The notes beneath the pieces are model-generated. The model was not told the origin of the DNA and did no database searches. It saw only the letters and a program-made list of their open reading frames with translations. The translations under genes and the position numbers were made by a program. Positions 27,698-37,935 of a stretch of 64,000 nt of DNA are shown here, piece after piece (position 1 is the stretch's first letter; every line of letters starts with the position of its first letter). The DNA comes from Pseudomonas sp. GM41(2012) (GTDB lineage Bacteria; Pseudomonadota; Gammaproteobacteria; Pseudomonadales; Pseudomonadaceae), in contig NZ_AKJN02000012.1 in assembly GCF_000282315.2 (NCBI RefSeq), positions 124,001-188,000 on the forward strand. The letters are read 5' to 3'.

Positions 27698-28099
27698 TTC
27701 TTATTTCCTTTGACGCAAAAATTAATGACAGCCTCCTTCTTGTGAAAGAGTACTGGGGCTGGTTGCAGGAGAGTAAGAAGACGTCGAACGGGATGTAGCT
27801 AACTTGTAGGCTACTGCCCAGGTCACGATTCCAAGCGACCCATGCAAACACAGTGAACAAACTCTACGCCAACTACGGGAGAAAAAACAAGCCCTGTGGA
27901 GGGCCCGGATTTGCTCGCGTTGACGTGTTGCACGTCAACTAGTGCGGGCTTATGCGATCACGGTGTTCAATTGTTTTCGATCGTTATAAGCAAAGTTCAT
28001 AACCGAAGCTTACAGGTAAAGTGATGCACTGTTTTATGGCGGTTGCGTTACACATTAGTGCGCTGTTAACGCAACCGCGTTACTTATAGAAACAGTCAA
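27698..28099. other. Structured intergenic region upstream of csp
   Basis: This 402-base gap has no gene. It contains two perfect inverted repeats: GTTGACGTG-ttg-CACGTCAAC (27919-27939), and GCGGTTGCGTTA (28039-28050) facing TAACGCAACCGC (28067-28078). The first could lie in the csp leader or be an operator. The second lies 22 bases past the gcvT stop and may end or protect that transcript, though no T run follows. Confidence 0.6.
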
Positions 28100-29224
28100 T
28101 CAGCCGCGGTAGTAGCGTTGTGGAACAAATGGCATTTTGCTTACAAGCAAAGGCACCTTTTTCCCACGAACAATCGCCCATACCGGCGTATCGAGAGCAA
28201 TGTAAGCACTGTCGACGTAACCCATCGCCAAAGGGCCGCCCAGGGTCGGACCGAAGCCACCGCTGCAAACCGCGCCAATGATGTCGCCTGCTTCATTGAC
28301 GATCTCTGCACCTTCGCGCACCGGCGTACGTTCCTGAGGCAACAGGCCAACGCGCTTGCGGCTGACACCGGCTTGTTGCTGTCCGAACACGGTTTCTGCG
28401 CCAGGGAAGCCGCCGGCACGTGCGCCATCAGCGCGACGAGGCTTGGAGATCGCCCACAGCAGGCTTGCTTCGATCGGGGTGGTCTCGGTGTTCATGTCGT
28501 GGCCATAGAGGCACAGGCCGGCTTCCAGGCGCAGGGAGTCGCGAGCGCCAAGGCCGATGGCCGCCACTTCAGGTTCGGCCAGCAGGGCGCGAGCCAGGGC
28601 TTCGGCGTTGGCGGCCGGGACGGAGATTTCGTAACCGTCTTCACCGGTGTAGCCCGAGCGGCTGACAAAGCAGTCCACGCCCAGCAGTTTCACGCGGGCG
28701 AACTGCATGAAGGTCATCTTCGCCACTTCTGGCGCCAGGCGTGCGAGCACGGTGACGGCGGCCGGACCTTGCAGCGCCAGCAGGGCGCGTTCTTCAAACA
28801 GCGGCTCGATGGTGCACTGGTCGCCGATGTGCTTGCGCAGATGCGCCAGGTCCTGGTCCTTGCAGGCGGCGTTGACCACCAGGAACAGTTCGTCGTTACC
28901 CAGGTTGGCGACCATCAGGTCGTCGAGGATGCCGCCGGTCTCGTTGGTGAACATCGCGTAACGCTGCATGCCCACCGGCAGGTCGATGATGTCGACCGGC
29001 ACCAGGCTTTCCAGCGCCTTGGCGGCATTGGCGCCGGTCAGGCGGATCTGGCCCATGTGCGAGACATCGAACAGCCCGGCCTGATCACGGGTGTGCTGGT
29101 GTTCTTTCATCACACCGAGCGGGTATTGCACCGGCATGTCGTAGCCGGCAAACGGCACCATGCGGGCGCCGAGTTCGATGTGCAGTGCGTGCAGCGGGGT
29201 TTTTGACAGTTGTTCGGTGGACAT
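28100..29224 (-). CDS. gcvT: Glycine cleavage system T protein (aminomethyltransferase)
   Basis: GcvT releases ammonia from the aminomethyl group carried on GcvH and makes methylene-tetrahydrofolate. The 374 residues begin MSTEQLSKTPLHALHIELGARMVPFAGYDMPVQY, with the family segments FDVSHMGQI and GARDSLRLEAGLCLYGHD (the conserved catalytic-type Asp and folate site). It is the last gene of the gcvH-gcvP-sdaA-gcvT operon, beginning 38 bases after sdaA. Confidence 0.97.
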   Translation of the reverse strand: MSTEQLSKTPLHALHIELGARMVPFAGYDMPVQYPLGVMKEHQHTRDQAGLFDVSHMGQIRLTGANAAKALESLVPVDIIDLPVGMQRYAMFTNETGGILDDLMVANLGNDELFLVVNAACKDQDLAHLRKHIGDQCTIEPLFEERALLALQGPAAVTVLARLAPEVAKMTFMQFARVKLLGVDCFVSRSGYTGEDGYEISVPAANAEALARALLAEPEVAAIGLGARDSLRLEAGLCLYGHDMNTETTPIEASLLWAISKPRRADGARAGGFPGAETVFGQQQAGVSRKRVGLLPQERTPVREGAEIVNEAGDIIGAVCSGGFGPTLGGPLAMGYVDSAYIALDTPVWAIVRGKKVPLLVSKMPFVPQRYYRG

Positions 29225-29262
29225 ATTCAGCTCCTGAAAAAGTGTGCAAATGCGCGTGAGCA

Positions 29263-30639
<1,377 letters not shown>

Positions 30640-30680
30640 GGTTGTTCTCCGGTTTCTTGTTATAGGTGCAACGCGAACCC

Positions 30681-30770
30681 GTAGGAGCAAAGCTTGCTCG
30701 CGATGAACGATGACGCGGTTCATCAGATAGACCGTGTAACGGCTATCGCGAGCAAGCTTTGCTCCTACAG
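30681..30770. repeat. REP pair 5 (inside the gcv operon)
   Basis: GTAGGAGCAAAGCTTGCTCGCGAT and its inverse form arms on either side of a variable centre between gcvP and sdaA. Its place inside an operon suggests uneven expression of the two halves. Confidence 0.9.
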
Positions 30771-30818
30771 GGACTTGCAGTGTTCTTGAGTGGGGCGGAT
30801 TAACCGCCCCACACAGTT

Positions 30819-33671
30819 TTAAGCGTAGCTTTCGATCGACGGGCAGGCGCAGATCAGGTTGCGGTCGCCGAACACGTTGTCGACGCGACCGACCGGTGGC
30901 CAGTACTTGCCTTCGATCAGCGACGCAACCGGATACACTGCTTGCTCACGGCTGTACGGATGCGTCCACTCGCCGACGATTTCCGCCGCGGTGTGCGGGG
31001 CGTTTTTCAGCGGGTTGTCGTCCTTGTCCAGGGTGCCGTTTTCCACCGCGCGGATTTCTTCGCGGATGCGGATCATGGCGTCGCAGAAGCGGTCCAGTTC
31101 TTCTTTGGATTCGCTTTCGGTCGGCTCGATCATCAGCGTGCCGGCGACCGGGAACGACATGGTCGGGGCGTGGAAACCGAAGTCGATCAGGCGCTTGGCG
31201 ACGTCATCGACGCTGATGCCGCTGCTGTCTTTCAGCGGACGCAAATCGAGGATGCATTCGTGCGCCACCAGGCCGTTGCTGCCGGTGTACAGCACCGGGT
31301 AATGCTCTTCGAGGCGACGGGAAATGTAGTTGGCATTGAGGATCGCCAGTTGCGACGCGCGCTTCAGACCGGCGCCGCCCATCATCCGAATGTACATCCA
31401 GGTGATTGGCAAAATGCTCGCGCTGCCGAACGGTGCGGCGCAGACCGCGCCTTCTTTACGCTCCATGGTGCCGTGACCCGGCAGGAACGGCGTCAGGTGC
31501 GACTTGACGCCAATCGGACCGACGCCCGGACCGCCACCGCCGTGCGGGATGCAGAAGGTTTTGTGCAGGTTCAGGTGCGACACGTCGCCGCCGAACTTGC
31601 CCGGCGCGCAGAGGCCGACCATGGCGTTCATGTTGGCGCCGTCGATGTACACCTGGCCGCCGTGGTCGTGAATGATGCCGCAGATTTCGCGGATGCCTTC
31701 TTCGAACACGCCGTGGGTCGACGGGTAGGTGATCATCAGCGCGGCGAGGTGTTCGCGGTGCTCGATGGCCTTGGCCCGCAGGTCTTCGATGTCGACGTTG
31801 CCGCGGGCATCGCAAGCGGTGACCACCACGCGCATGCCGGCCATGTTGGCGGTGGCCGGGTTGGTGCCGTGGGCCGAGGACGGGATCAGGCAGATGTCGC
31901 GACGGTCTTCGCCACGGCTCTGGTGATAGGCACGAATCGCCAGCAGGCCGGCGTATTCACCTTGCGAACCGGCGTTCGGTTGCAGGCTGATCGCGTCGTA
32001 ACCGGTGGCGGCGCAGAGCATCGCTTCCAGCTCGTCGGTCAGTTGCTGGTAGCCGGCACTTTGCTCGGCCGGGGCGAACGGGTGCAGGGCGCCGAATTCG
32101 GCCCAGGTCACCGGGATCATTTCGCTGGCGGCGTTGAGTTTCATGGTGCACGAGCCCAGCGGGATCATGGTGCGGTCCAGGGCCAGGTCCTTGTCCGCCA
32201 GTTTGCGCAGGTAGCGCATCAGCTCGGTTTCCGAGTGGTAGCGGTTGAACACCGGGTGGCTGAGGATCGGCGACTGGCGCAGCAGCGCGGCCGGGATCGT
32301 GCTTTGCACGGAGGCGGCGAGGGCGGCGAAGTCCGGCAGAGTTTGGCCGTCGGCCAGCAGGGCCCACAGGGTTTCTACGTCAGCTGGCGACGTGGTTTCG
32401 TCGAGGGACAGGCCCAGACGCTCGCCATCGACCACGCGCAGGTTGATCTGCTGGGCACGGGCCTTCTCGTGCAACGCGGCGGTGTGGGCGCCGGTCTTGA
32501 TCGTCAACGTGTCGAAGAAGTTTTCCTGCTCGACCTTCAGGCCCAATGCGCTCAAGCCTTTAGCCAGAATCGCGGTCAGGTGATGCACGCGATTGGCGAT
32601 CTGCGTCAGGCCTTTCGGACCGTGGTACACGGCGTACATGCTGGCGATGTTGGCCAGCAAGACTTGCGCGGTGCAGATGTTGCTGGTGGCCTTCTCGCGG
32701 CGGATGTGTTGCTCGCGGGTCTGCATCGCCAGGCGCAGGGCCGGCTTGCCGAAACGGTCGACGGAGACGCCGACCAGACGGCCCGGCATGTCGCGCTTGA
32801 ACGCATCCTTGGTGGAGAAATACGCCGCGTGCGGGCCACCGAAGCCCAGCGGCACGCCGAAGCGTTGCGCGCTGCCGATGGCCACGTCGGCGCCGAATTC
32901 GCCCGGTGGGGTCAGTACGGTCAGGGCCAGCAGGTCGGCGGCCACGGCCACCAGCGCGTTGGCGGCGTGGAAGCGTTCGGTCAGTTCGCGGTAATCAAAC
33001 ACGTCACCGTTGCTCGCCGGGTATTGCAGCAGGGCGCCGAAGAATGGCGTCACGTCGCTCAGTTCACGCTCGTCGCCCACGACCACGTCGATGCCCAGCG
33101 GCTCGGCGCGGGTGCGCAATACGTCGAGGGTTTGCGGGTGGCAATGCACGGAGGCGAAGAACGCGTGGCTGCCCTTGTTCTTGCTCAGGCGTTTGCAGAA
33201 GGTCATCGCTTCGGCGGCGGCGGTGGCTTCGTCGAGCAAGGACGCGTTGGCGATCGGCAGGCCGGTGAGGTCGCTGATCAGGGTCTGGAAGTTCAGCAGC
33301 GCTTCGAGACGGCCCTGGGAAATTTCCGGTTGGTACGGGGTGTAGGCGGTGTACCAGGCCGGGTTTTCCAGCAGGTTGCGCAGGATCGGCGACGGCGTGT
33401 GGGTGCCGTAGTAGCCCTGGCCGATGAAGGTCTTGAACAGCTGGTTTTTGCCGGCGATGGACTTGATCAAGGCCAGGGCGTCGGCTTCACTGAGGCCGTC
33501 TTCGAGGCCGAGGACGCTGGTGCCCTTGATGCTGTCGGGAATGACGCTGGCGCTCAGGGCTTCCAGCGAGTCGAAACCGAGGCTGTTGAGCATGGCTTGC
33601 TCGTCGCCGGTACGCGGGCCGATGTGGCGGGCGATGAATTCGTTGGCAGTGGTCAGGCTTACTTGAGTCAT
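30819..33671 (-). CDS. gcvP: Glycine dehydrogenase (decarboxylating), P protein
   Basis: GcvP decarboxylates glycine with PLP and passes the aminomethyl group to lipoyl-GcvH. The 950 residues include both P-protein halves; the PLP-binding Lys is in NLHKTFCIPHGGGGPG near residue 704. The start MTQVSLTTANEFIARHIGP is typical. It lies 11 bases after gcvH. Confidence 0.98.
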   Translation of the reverse strand: MTQVSLTTANEFIARHIGPRTGDEQAMLNSLGFDSLEALSASVIPDSIKGTSVLGLEDGLSEADALALIKSIAGKNQLFKTFIGQGYYGTHTPSPILRNLLENPAWYTAYTPYQPEISQGRLEALLNFQTLISDLTGLPIANASLLDEATAAAEAMTFCKRLSKNKGSHAFFASVHCHPQTLDVLRTRAEPLGIDVVVGDERELSDVTPFFGALLQYPASNGDVFDYRELTERFHAANALVAVAADLLALTVLTPPGEFGADVAIGSAQRFGVPLGFGGPHAAYFSTKDAFKRDMPGRLVGVSVDRFGKPALRLAMQTREQHIRREKATSNICTAQVLLANIASMYAVYHGPKGLTQIANRVHHLTAILAKGLSALGLKVEQENFFDTLTIKTGAHTAALHEKARAQQINLRVVDGERLGLSLDETTSPADVETLWALLADGQTLPDFAALAASVQSTIPAALLRQSPILSHPVFNRYHSETELMRYLRKLADKDLALDRTMIPLGSCTMKLNAASEMIPVTWAEFGALHPFAPAEQSAGYQQLTDELEAMLCAATGYDAISLQPNAGSQGEYAGLLAIRAYHQSRGEDRRDICLIPSSAHGTNPATANMAGMRVVVTACDARGNVDIEDLRAKAIEHREHLAALMITYPSTHGVFEEGIREICGIIHDHGGQVYIDGANMNAMVGLCAPGKFGGDVSHLNLHKTFCIPHGGGGPGVGPIGVKSHLTPFLPGHGTMERKEGAVCAAPFGSASILPITWMYIRMMGGAGLKRASQLAILNANYISRRLEEHYPVLYTGSNGLVAHECILDLRPLKDSSGISVDDVAKRLIDFGFHAPTMSFPVAGTLMIEPTESESKEELDRFCDAMIRIREEIRAVENGTLDKDDNPLKNAPHTAAEIVGEWTHPYSREQAVYPVASLIEGKYWPPVGRVDNVFGDRNLICACPSIESYA

Positions 33672-33682
33672 GTCAGCGCTCC

Positions 33683-34066
33683 TCAGGCTTCGGCGTTGGC
33701 TTTGATCAGACGGTCGTAAGCGTCTTGATCCAGCAGTTTGGCGACAGCCGATGCATCGGTTGGCTGGAAGCGGAAGAACCAGCCTTCGCCCAGCGGATCT
33801 TCGTTGACCAGTTCAGGGCTGCTGTCCAGCGCCGGGTTCACTTCCAGCACTTCACCGTCCAGTGGCATGTACACGCCGCTGGCAGCTTTTACCGATTCCA
33901 CGGTGGCGGCTTCAGCGCCTTTGTCGTAGGACTGCAGCTCAGGCAGTTGTACGAAAACCACGTCGCCCAGGGCATTCTGTGCGAAAGCGGTGATGCCGAC
34001 TGTGACGCTGCCGTCAGCTTCGGTACGCAGCCATTCGTGATCTTCAGTAAAACGCAACTCGCTCAT
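33683..34066 (-). CDS. gcvH: Glycine cleavage system H protein
   Basis: GcvH is the lipoyl carrier of glycine cleavage. The 127 residues include the lipoylated Lys60 in VESVKAAS. AGGAG precedes the ATG. It is the first gene of the operon, about 70 bases after a predicted sigma-54 start site. Confidence 0.97.
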   Translation of the reverse strand: MSELRFTEDHEWLRTEADGSVTVGITAFAQNALGDVVFVQLPELQSYDKGAEAATVESVKAASGVYMPLDGEVLEVNPALDSSPELVNEDPLGEGWFFRFQPTDASAVAKLLDQDAYDRLIKANAEA

Positions 34067-34146
34067 GGAAACTCCTAAGGGGGCCAGACTCGTCTGGTGG
34101 ACGCGATTGAATACTCGGCAATGCCGTACTTTATGGATGGTTACTA

Positions 34147-34162
34147 AGCAAAAACGCGGCCA
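34147..34162 (-). promoter_or_regulatory. Sigma-54 promoter of gcvH-gcvP-sdaA-gcvT
   Basis: On the minus strand the sequence reads TGGCCGCGTTTTTGCT. It has the required GG-N10-GC spacing and matches TGGCAC-N5-TTGCT at all but two of the conserved bases. It lies 81-96 bases before the gcvH start, and the upstream gene encodes a sigma-54 activator. Confidence 0.8.
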
Positions 34163-34226
34163 ATGTTTTTTTATTGTTAAAAATCAATAAGTTATGTGTT
34201 TGTTCGAGGCGCGGCGATTTGCTGGC

Positions 34227-34244
34227 TGTAGCGAAATCGCTACA
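34227..34244. promoter_or_regulatory. GcsR binding site 1 (promoter-proximal)
   Basis: TGTAGCG-AAAT-CGCTACA is a perfect 7+7 palindrome with a four-base centre. It fits the TGTAACG-N4-CGTTCCG pattern I recall for P. aeruginosa GcsR. It is centred about 87 bases upstream of the -12 element. Confidence 0.75.
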
Positions 34245-34307
34245 GGCCGAGGCGAAGAAAAAAGCCTAAGTGGATCAAAGCCTTGCACAGCGGTGTTCGG
34301 GAGAGGG

Positions 34308-34344
34308 TGTAGCGATATCATTCCACTGTAGCGCTTTCAGTACA
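34308..34344. promoter_or_regulatory. GcsR binding sites 2 and 3 (tandem)
   Basis: TGTAGCG-ATAT-CATTCCA (34308-34325) and TGTAGCG-CTTT-CAGTACA (34327-34344) are adjacent 18-bp sites one base apart, both with the same left half as site 1. They lie in the enhancer position for a sigma-54 promoter. Confidence 0.75.
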
Positions 34345-34390
34345 GATGGAGGTCGCTTTTAAACATTGTTTAACGTTCAACACAGAACCC

Positions 34391-34497
34391 TGTAGGAGCT
34401 GAGCTTGCTCGCGATGGCGGTATGTCAGTCACTATTGATTTCGACTGATACACCGCCATCGTCGGAACGCCGCCCGGAGCAAGCTCGGCTCCTACAA
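34391..34497. repeat. REP pair 6, right arm altered
   Basis: TGTAGGAGCTGAGCTTGCTCGCGATGG faces a right arm that reads CCATCGTCGGAACGCCGCCCGGAGCAAGCTC..; the usual CGCGAGCAAGC is interrupted by about 15 extra or changed bases. It lies between gcsR and the enhancer sites. Confidence 0.8.
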
Positions 34498-34539
34498 GGG
34501 TTCTATGGTGTTAGGTGGATTGTGTTTTAGCCGCGAGAT

Positions 34540-36048
34540 TTACGGCTTATTGGGAATGCCGTACTTGCGCAACCGATGGGCAATCGCGGTGTGGGAGGTT
34601 TGCAAGCGGCTGGCCAGTTGGCGGGTCGAGGGGTAGCTGACGTAGAGTTTTTCCAGCAGGGTCTTCTCGAACTCTTCCATCGCCTGTTCGAGGCTGTCGA
34701 CGTCGCTGTCGCTCTGACGGGCCACGGAGGTGCCGGCGATATCGAGGTCGCCAATGTCGACCAGGCTGCTTTCGCAAATCGCAGCGGCGCGGAAGATCAC
34801 GTTCTGCAATTGCCGCACGTTGCCCGGCCAGCGATTGCCCAGCAATGCCGGATAGGTGCCGGGCGCCAGGCGACAGACCGGGCGCTGGATCTGCGCGCAG
34901 GCCTGCTGCATGAAGTAGCGGGCCAGCAGCAGGATGTCCTGGCCGCGTTCGCGCAGGGGCGGGACTTCGACGTTGAGGACGTTGAGGCGATAGAACAGGT
35001 CTTCACGGAACGAACCTTCGCTGACCATTTTTTCCAGATCGCGGTGCGTCGCGCTGAGGATCCGCACATTGACCTTTACCTCACGATCCCCGCCCACCCG
35101 GCGGAAACTGCCGTCGTTCAAGAAGCGCAGCAATTTTGCCTGCAAGTACGGCGACATCTCGCCGATCTCATCGAGAAACACCGTGCCTTGGTTGGCCAGT
35201 TCCATCAGCCCGGGTTTGCCACCCCGTTGCGCGCCGGTGAAAGCGCCGGGGGCGTAGCCGAACAGTTCGCTTTCGGCGAGGTTCTCCGGCAATGCCGCGC
35301 AGTTCAGCGCCAAAAATGGCGAACTGTACCGGGCGCTGATGGCGTGGCAGGCACGCGCCACCAGTTCTTTGCCGGTGCCGGTTTCGCCCTGGATCAGCAA
35401 CGGCGCATCGAGGGCCGCAACGCGCTGGGCACGAGCCTTGAGGGTGCGAATCGCCGGGGATTCACCGAGCAGCGCATCGAAACCTTCGGCATGGTCGTGG
35501 TGCAGCGCCGACAGGCGTTCGCCGATACGGTTGGGTTGATACAGGGTCAGCAGCGCGCCGGCGTCGGTAATCGGTGTGGCGTCCAGCAGCAACGTCTGGC
35601 CGTTGACGGTGACTTCCCGCAGTGGCAGGCGGAAGCCGTTTTCCAGCAGGGCTTCGAGCAGTGCCGGGTCGGCGAACAGGTCGGCGATGCTTTCGCCGTC
35701 AGGCTCGCGACCGTACAACGCAATCAGTGCCGGGTTGGCCAGCAACACCTTGCCGGCACTGTCCAGCGCCAAGACCGGGTCGGTCATGGCCGCGAGCAAT
35801 GCATCAAGCTGCAGGTGCCGGCGCTGACCGGGAAGAATGTCGACCACCGTCACCGCTTGCACGCCGCGCACACTGAACAGCGCATCGCGCAGTTCTTCGA
35901 GGACTTCCGGGCTCAGGGTCGGGGCGTCGATGTAGACGTTGGGCGGAACCATTTCCACCGCATCCAGGTTGAGATTGCGCCCACCGAGCAGGGCCAGGAC
36001 TTCCTGGGTAATGCCGACGCGGTCGATGAAGCTGACGTGGATACGCAT
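34540..36048 (-). CDS. gcsR: TyrR-like sigma-54 activator of glycine catabolism, GcsR
   Basis: This enhancer-binding protein of 502 residues has an N-terminal ACT domain (about 1-72), a PAS domain (about 78-175), and an AAA+ domain with Walker A GETGTGKE at 221-228. An intact GAFTGA loop at 268-273 contacts sigma-54, and a C-terminal HTH (STRQLASRLQTSHTAIAHRL) completes it. In P. aeruginosa GcsR activates the glycine cleavage operon in response to glycine. It sits directly upstream of gcvH with three matching sites and a sigma-54 promoter between, which argues strongly for the same role. Confidence 0.92.
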   Translation of the reverse strand: MRIHVSFIDRVGITQEVLALLGGRNLNLDAVEMVPPNVYIDAPTLSPEVLEELRDALFSVRGVQAVTVVDILPGQRRHLQLDALLAAMTDPVLALDSAGKVLLANPALIALYGREPDGESIADLFADPALLEALLENGFRLPLREVTVNGQTLLLDATPITDAGALLTLYQPNRIGERLSALHHDHAEGFDALLGESPAIRTLKARAQRVAALDAPLLIQGETGTGKELVARACHAISARYSSPFLALNCAALPENLAESELFGYAPGAFTGAQRGGKPGLMELANQGTVFLDEIGEMSPYLQAKLLRFLNDGSFRRVGGDREVKVNVRILSATHRDLEKMVSEGSFREDLFYRLNVLNVEVPPLRERGQDILLLARYFMQQACAQIQRPVCRLAPGTYPALLGNRWPGNVRQLQNVIFRAAAICESSLVDIGDLDIAGTSVARQSDSDVDSLEQAMEEFEKTLLEKLYVSYPSTRQLASRLQTSHTAIAHRLRKYGIPNKP

Positions 36049-36144
36049 GGGGCGTTTTTGGGTTCTGGAGTGCGGAGGGTGGCAAGTATGCCTTGGAGGA
36101 GGGCTGGGGTGAAATCTTGAGATTTATGGTGGATTCAAAAGTCA

Positions 36145-36320
36145 CCCCTCACCCCAGCCCTCTCCCCAGTGGGGAGAGGGGGAAAGGGGGCAGATATTTG
36201 TCGCTTTCAAAGCCTGAGTTCAAGTTGGACTTTCAGGTCGATGTAACTCGAAAGAGCAACTCGGTCAGTCCCCTCGCCCCTCGGGGCGGTCCGACGTTTC
36301 GGGAGGGTTAGGGTGAGGGG
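36145..36320. repeat. MITE-like repeat, copy A
   Basis: This 176-bp element starts CCCCTCACCCCAGCCCTC and ends with the inverse of CCCCTCACCCTAACCCTC. Inside are the palindrome CTCTCCCCAGTGGGGAGAG, a central CTGAGTTC...TTTCAGGTCG segment and CGGTCAGTCCCCTCGCCCC. It shares these parts with copies at 37762-37935 and 48980-49140. It encodes no transposase. Confidence 0.8.
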
Positions 36321-36326
36321 GAGTCT

Positions 36327-36692
36327 TCAGATTCGATCCAGATGCTCAGGTTTTATCGGGTCGCCGGATTTGACGTGGAGCTGCGCCCGCACATCTTCAA
36401 ACATGGCGTCGTACTCCTTGTGTATCGAGCCGATACTGGCCTCTTTGGGCATCCCGTACTTCTGCGCGATGCGCGTGGCATGTCGGGCGAAGTCGAAGGC
36501 CTGGTCCTTGGGCAGGAAGAATTCTTCCTGCAATGCCTTTTCCCCAACCGAACCATGCATCTTGAAGAGCATGCCTTCGCCTTCCTTGGGATCCTGGCGG
36601 ATGGCATATTCGATGTGCAGGTTGTAACTGTAATCATCCTTGTTCAGCGCGTAGCGCTCGATGTGCAGGTGACCGGGCTCGAACGTTGCCAT
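36327..36692 (-). CDS. Small hypothetical protein (DUF5064-like)
   Basis: This 121-residue soluble protein begins MATFEPGHLHIERYALNKDD. I recognise it only as a Pseudomonas-restricted family, probably DUF5064. AAGGAGAG precedes the ATG. No signal peptide, membrane span or catalytic motif is visible. Copy A of the repeat lies a few bases beyond its stop. Confidence 0.75.
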   Translation of the reverse strand: MATFEPGHLHIERYALNKDDYSYNLHIEYAIRQDPKEGEGMLFKMHGSVGEKALQEEFFLPKDQAFDFARHATRIAQKYGMPKEASIGSIHKEYDAMFEDVRAQLHVKSGDPIKPEHLDRI

Positions 36693-36726
36693 TTAGCGTC
36701 TCTCCTTCAAAAAGCCATTGAATCAA

Positions 36727-36745
36727 GGCAGGCCTCAGGCCTGCC
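36727..36745. other. 19-bp perfect palindrome between divergent genes
   Basis: GGCAGGCCT-c-AGGCCTGCC lies 35 bp upstream of the DUF gene start and about 127 bp before alkA. It could be an operator or a leader hairpin. Confidence 0.5.
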
Positions 36746-36871
36746 CTCGGAGTTTCTTTTATTGATAGCTTATCCGGGTGTCGCCGTGTCCGAGAGTGGA
36801 CCTATCGACGCGGCTTTTCCAGTCTGTCGGGCGAACCGGGTTCATCCTGGTCAGCGTGAATCGGAGGCGTT

Positions 36872-37735
36872 ATGAAGGTGCTGCTGGAGTACGCACCGCC
36901 CTATGACTGGTCGGCGATGCTGGGTTTTTTGTCGGCGCGGGCGATCGTCGGGATCGAGGTCGTGGTCGATGGCGTTTACTCGCGCAGCATCGGGTTGAAC
37001 GGTGTTCATGGCACGTTTTCGATCACGCCTGCGGTGGCGAATGCACTTGAGTTGACGCTGGATTTTCCTGATTCAGCGGCGGTGCCAGAGATCATCGCTC
37101 GGCTGCGGCGGATGTTTGATCTGGATGCGGAGCTGGCAACGATTCATCGGCAGCTGGCGGTTGATCCCTTGATGGCGCGGCTGATTGCCGAGCGTCCGGG
37201 GTTGCGGGTGCCGGGGGCGTGGGATGGCCTGGAGTTGGCGATTCGTGCGGTGTTGGGGCAGCAGATTAGCGTGGGCGCGGCGATCAAACTGGCGGGGAAA
37301 CTGGTGGCGCAGTATGGCGAGCCGTTGGCTTCGTCGTTGCCCGGCGTGACCCATGTGTTTCCTCAGGCCGCCACTTTGGCGTTAGTGGATTTGGCGACGT
37401 TGGGGATGCCGAAAAGCCGTGGTCGAACGCTGTCGGGTGTGGCTCAGGCGTTGCTCGATGATCCATTACTATTTGAGCCGGATCGGGAGGGCGGCGTTAC
37501 GCGACTGCTGGCGTTGCACGGGATTGGTGACTGGACGGCGCAATACATCGCCTTGCGGCAGTTGCGCGATCCGGATGCGTTCCCAATTGGGGATGTGGGG
37601 TTGATCAATGCGCTGGCGGCGCTTGAAGGTGAGGCGGTGACGGCTCGGCAATTGTTGCAACGAGCTGAAGCCTGGCGACCTTATCGAGGCTATGCGGCGC
37701 AGGTGCTTTGGACTTCTTTAAGTCGAGGTGATTGA
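36872..37735 (+). CDS. alkA: DNA-3-methyladenine glycosylase II (AlkA)
   Basis: AlkA removes alkylated purines and pyrimidines in base excision repair. The 287 residues comprise the N-terminal AlkA domain and a helix-hairpin-helix-GPD domain: LAIRAVLGQQISVGAA, then LHGIGDWTAQYIALRQL, with the catalytic Asp in FPIGDVGL. No methyltransferase or AraC-type Ada domain is fused to it. CGGAGG lies before the ATG. Confidence 0.93.
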   Translation: MKVLLEYAPPYDWSAMLGFLSARAIVGIEVVVDGVYSRSIGLNGVHGTFSITPAVANALELTLDFPDSAAVPEIIARLRRMFDLDAELATIHRQLAVDPLMARLIAERPGLRVPGAWDGLELAIRAVLGQQISVGAAIKLAGKLVAQYGEPLASSLPGVTHVFPQAATLALVDLATLGMPKSRGRTLSGVAQALLDDPLLFEPDREGGVTRLLALHGIGDWTAQYIALRQLRDPDAFPIGDVGLINALAALEGEAVTARQLLQRAEAWRPYRGYAAQVLWTSLSRGD

Positions 37736-37761
37736 TGGGGATGTGATCAGCTTGAAATCGA

Positions 37762-37935
37762 CCCCTCACCCCAGCCCTCTCCCCACGGGGGAGAGGGGAA
37801 AGGGAGCCGATCTTCATGCTTTTCAAACCTGAGTTCGACTTGATTTCTCAGGTCGATGTACCTCCAAGAAAACGTCGGTCAGTCCCCTCTACCCCCTGGG
37901 GCGGTCCGACGTTTCGGGAGGGTTAGGGGGAGGGG
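37762..37935. repeat. MITE-like repeat, copy B
   Basis: This 174-bp element has the same terminal inverted repeats and internal blocks as copy A, in the same orientation. Its right end contains the stop codon of the neighbouring CoA-transferase gene (TTA at 37923-37925). GCTTGAAATCGA lies just outside its left end, as it does beside copy C. Confidence 0.8.

Noticed and set aside
30942..33719. 925-codon frame opposite gcvP
   Set aside because: It is a shadow of gcvP; composition is set by the codon bias of the real gene and no domain is seen.
36093..36311. Small frame across repeat copy A
   Set aside because: It lies mostly in the repeat and has no ribosome site.
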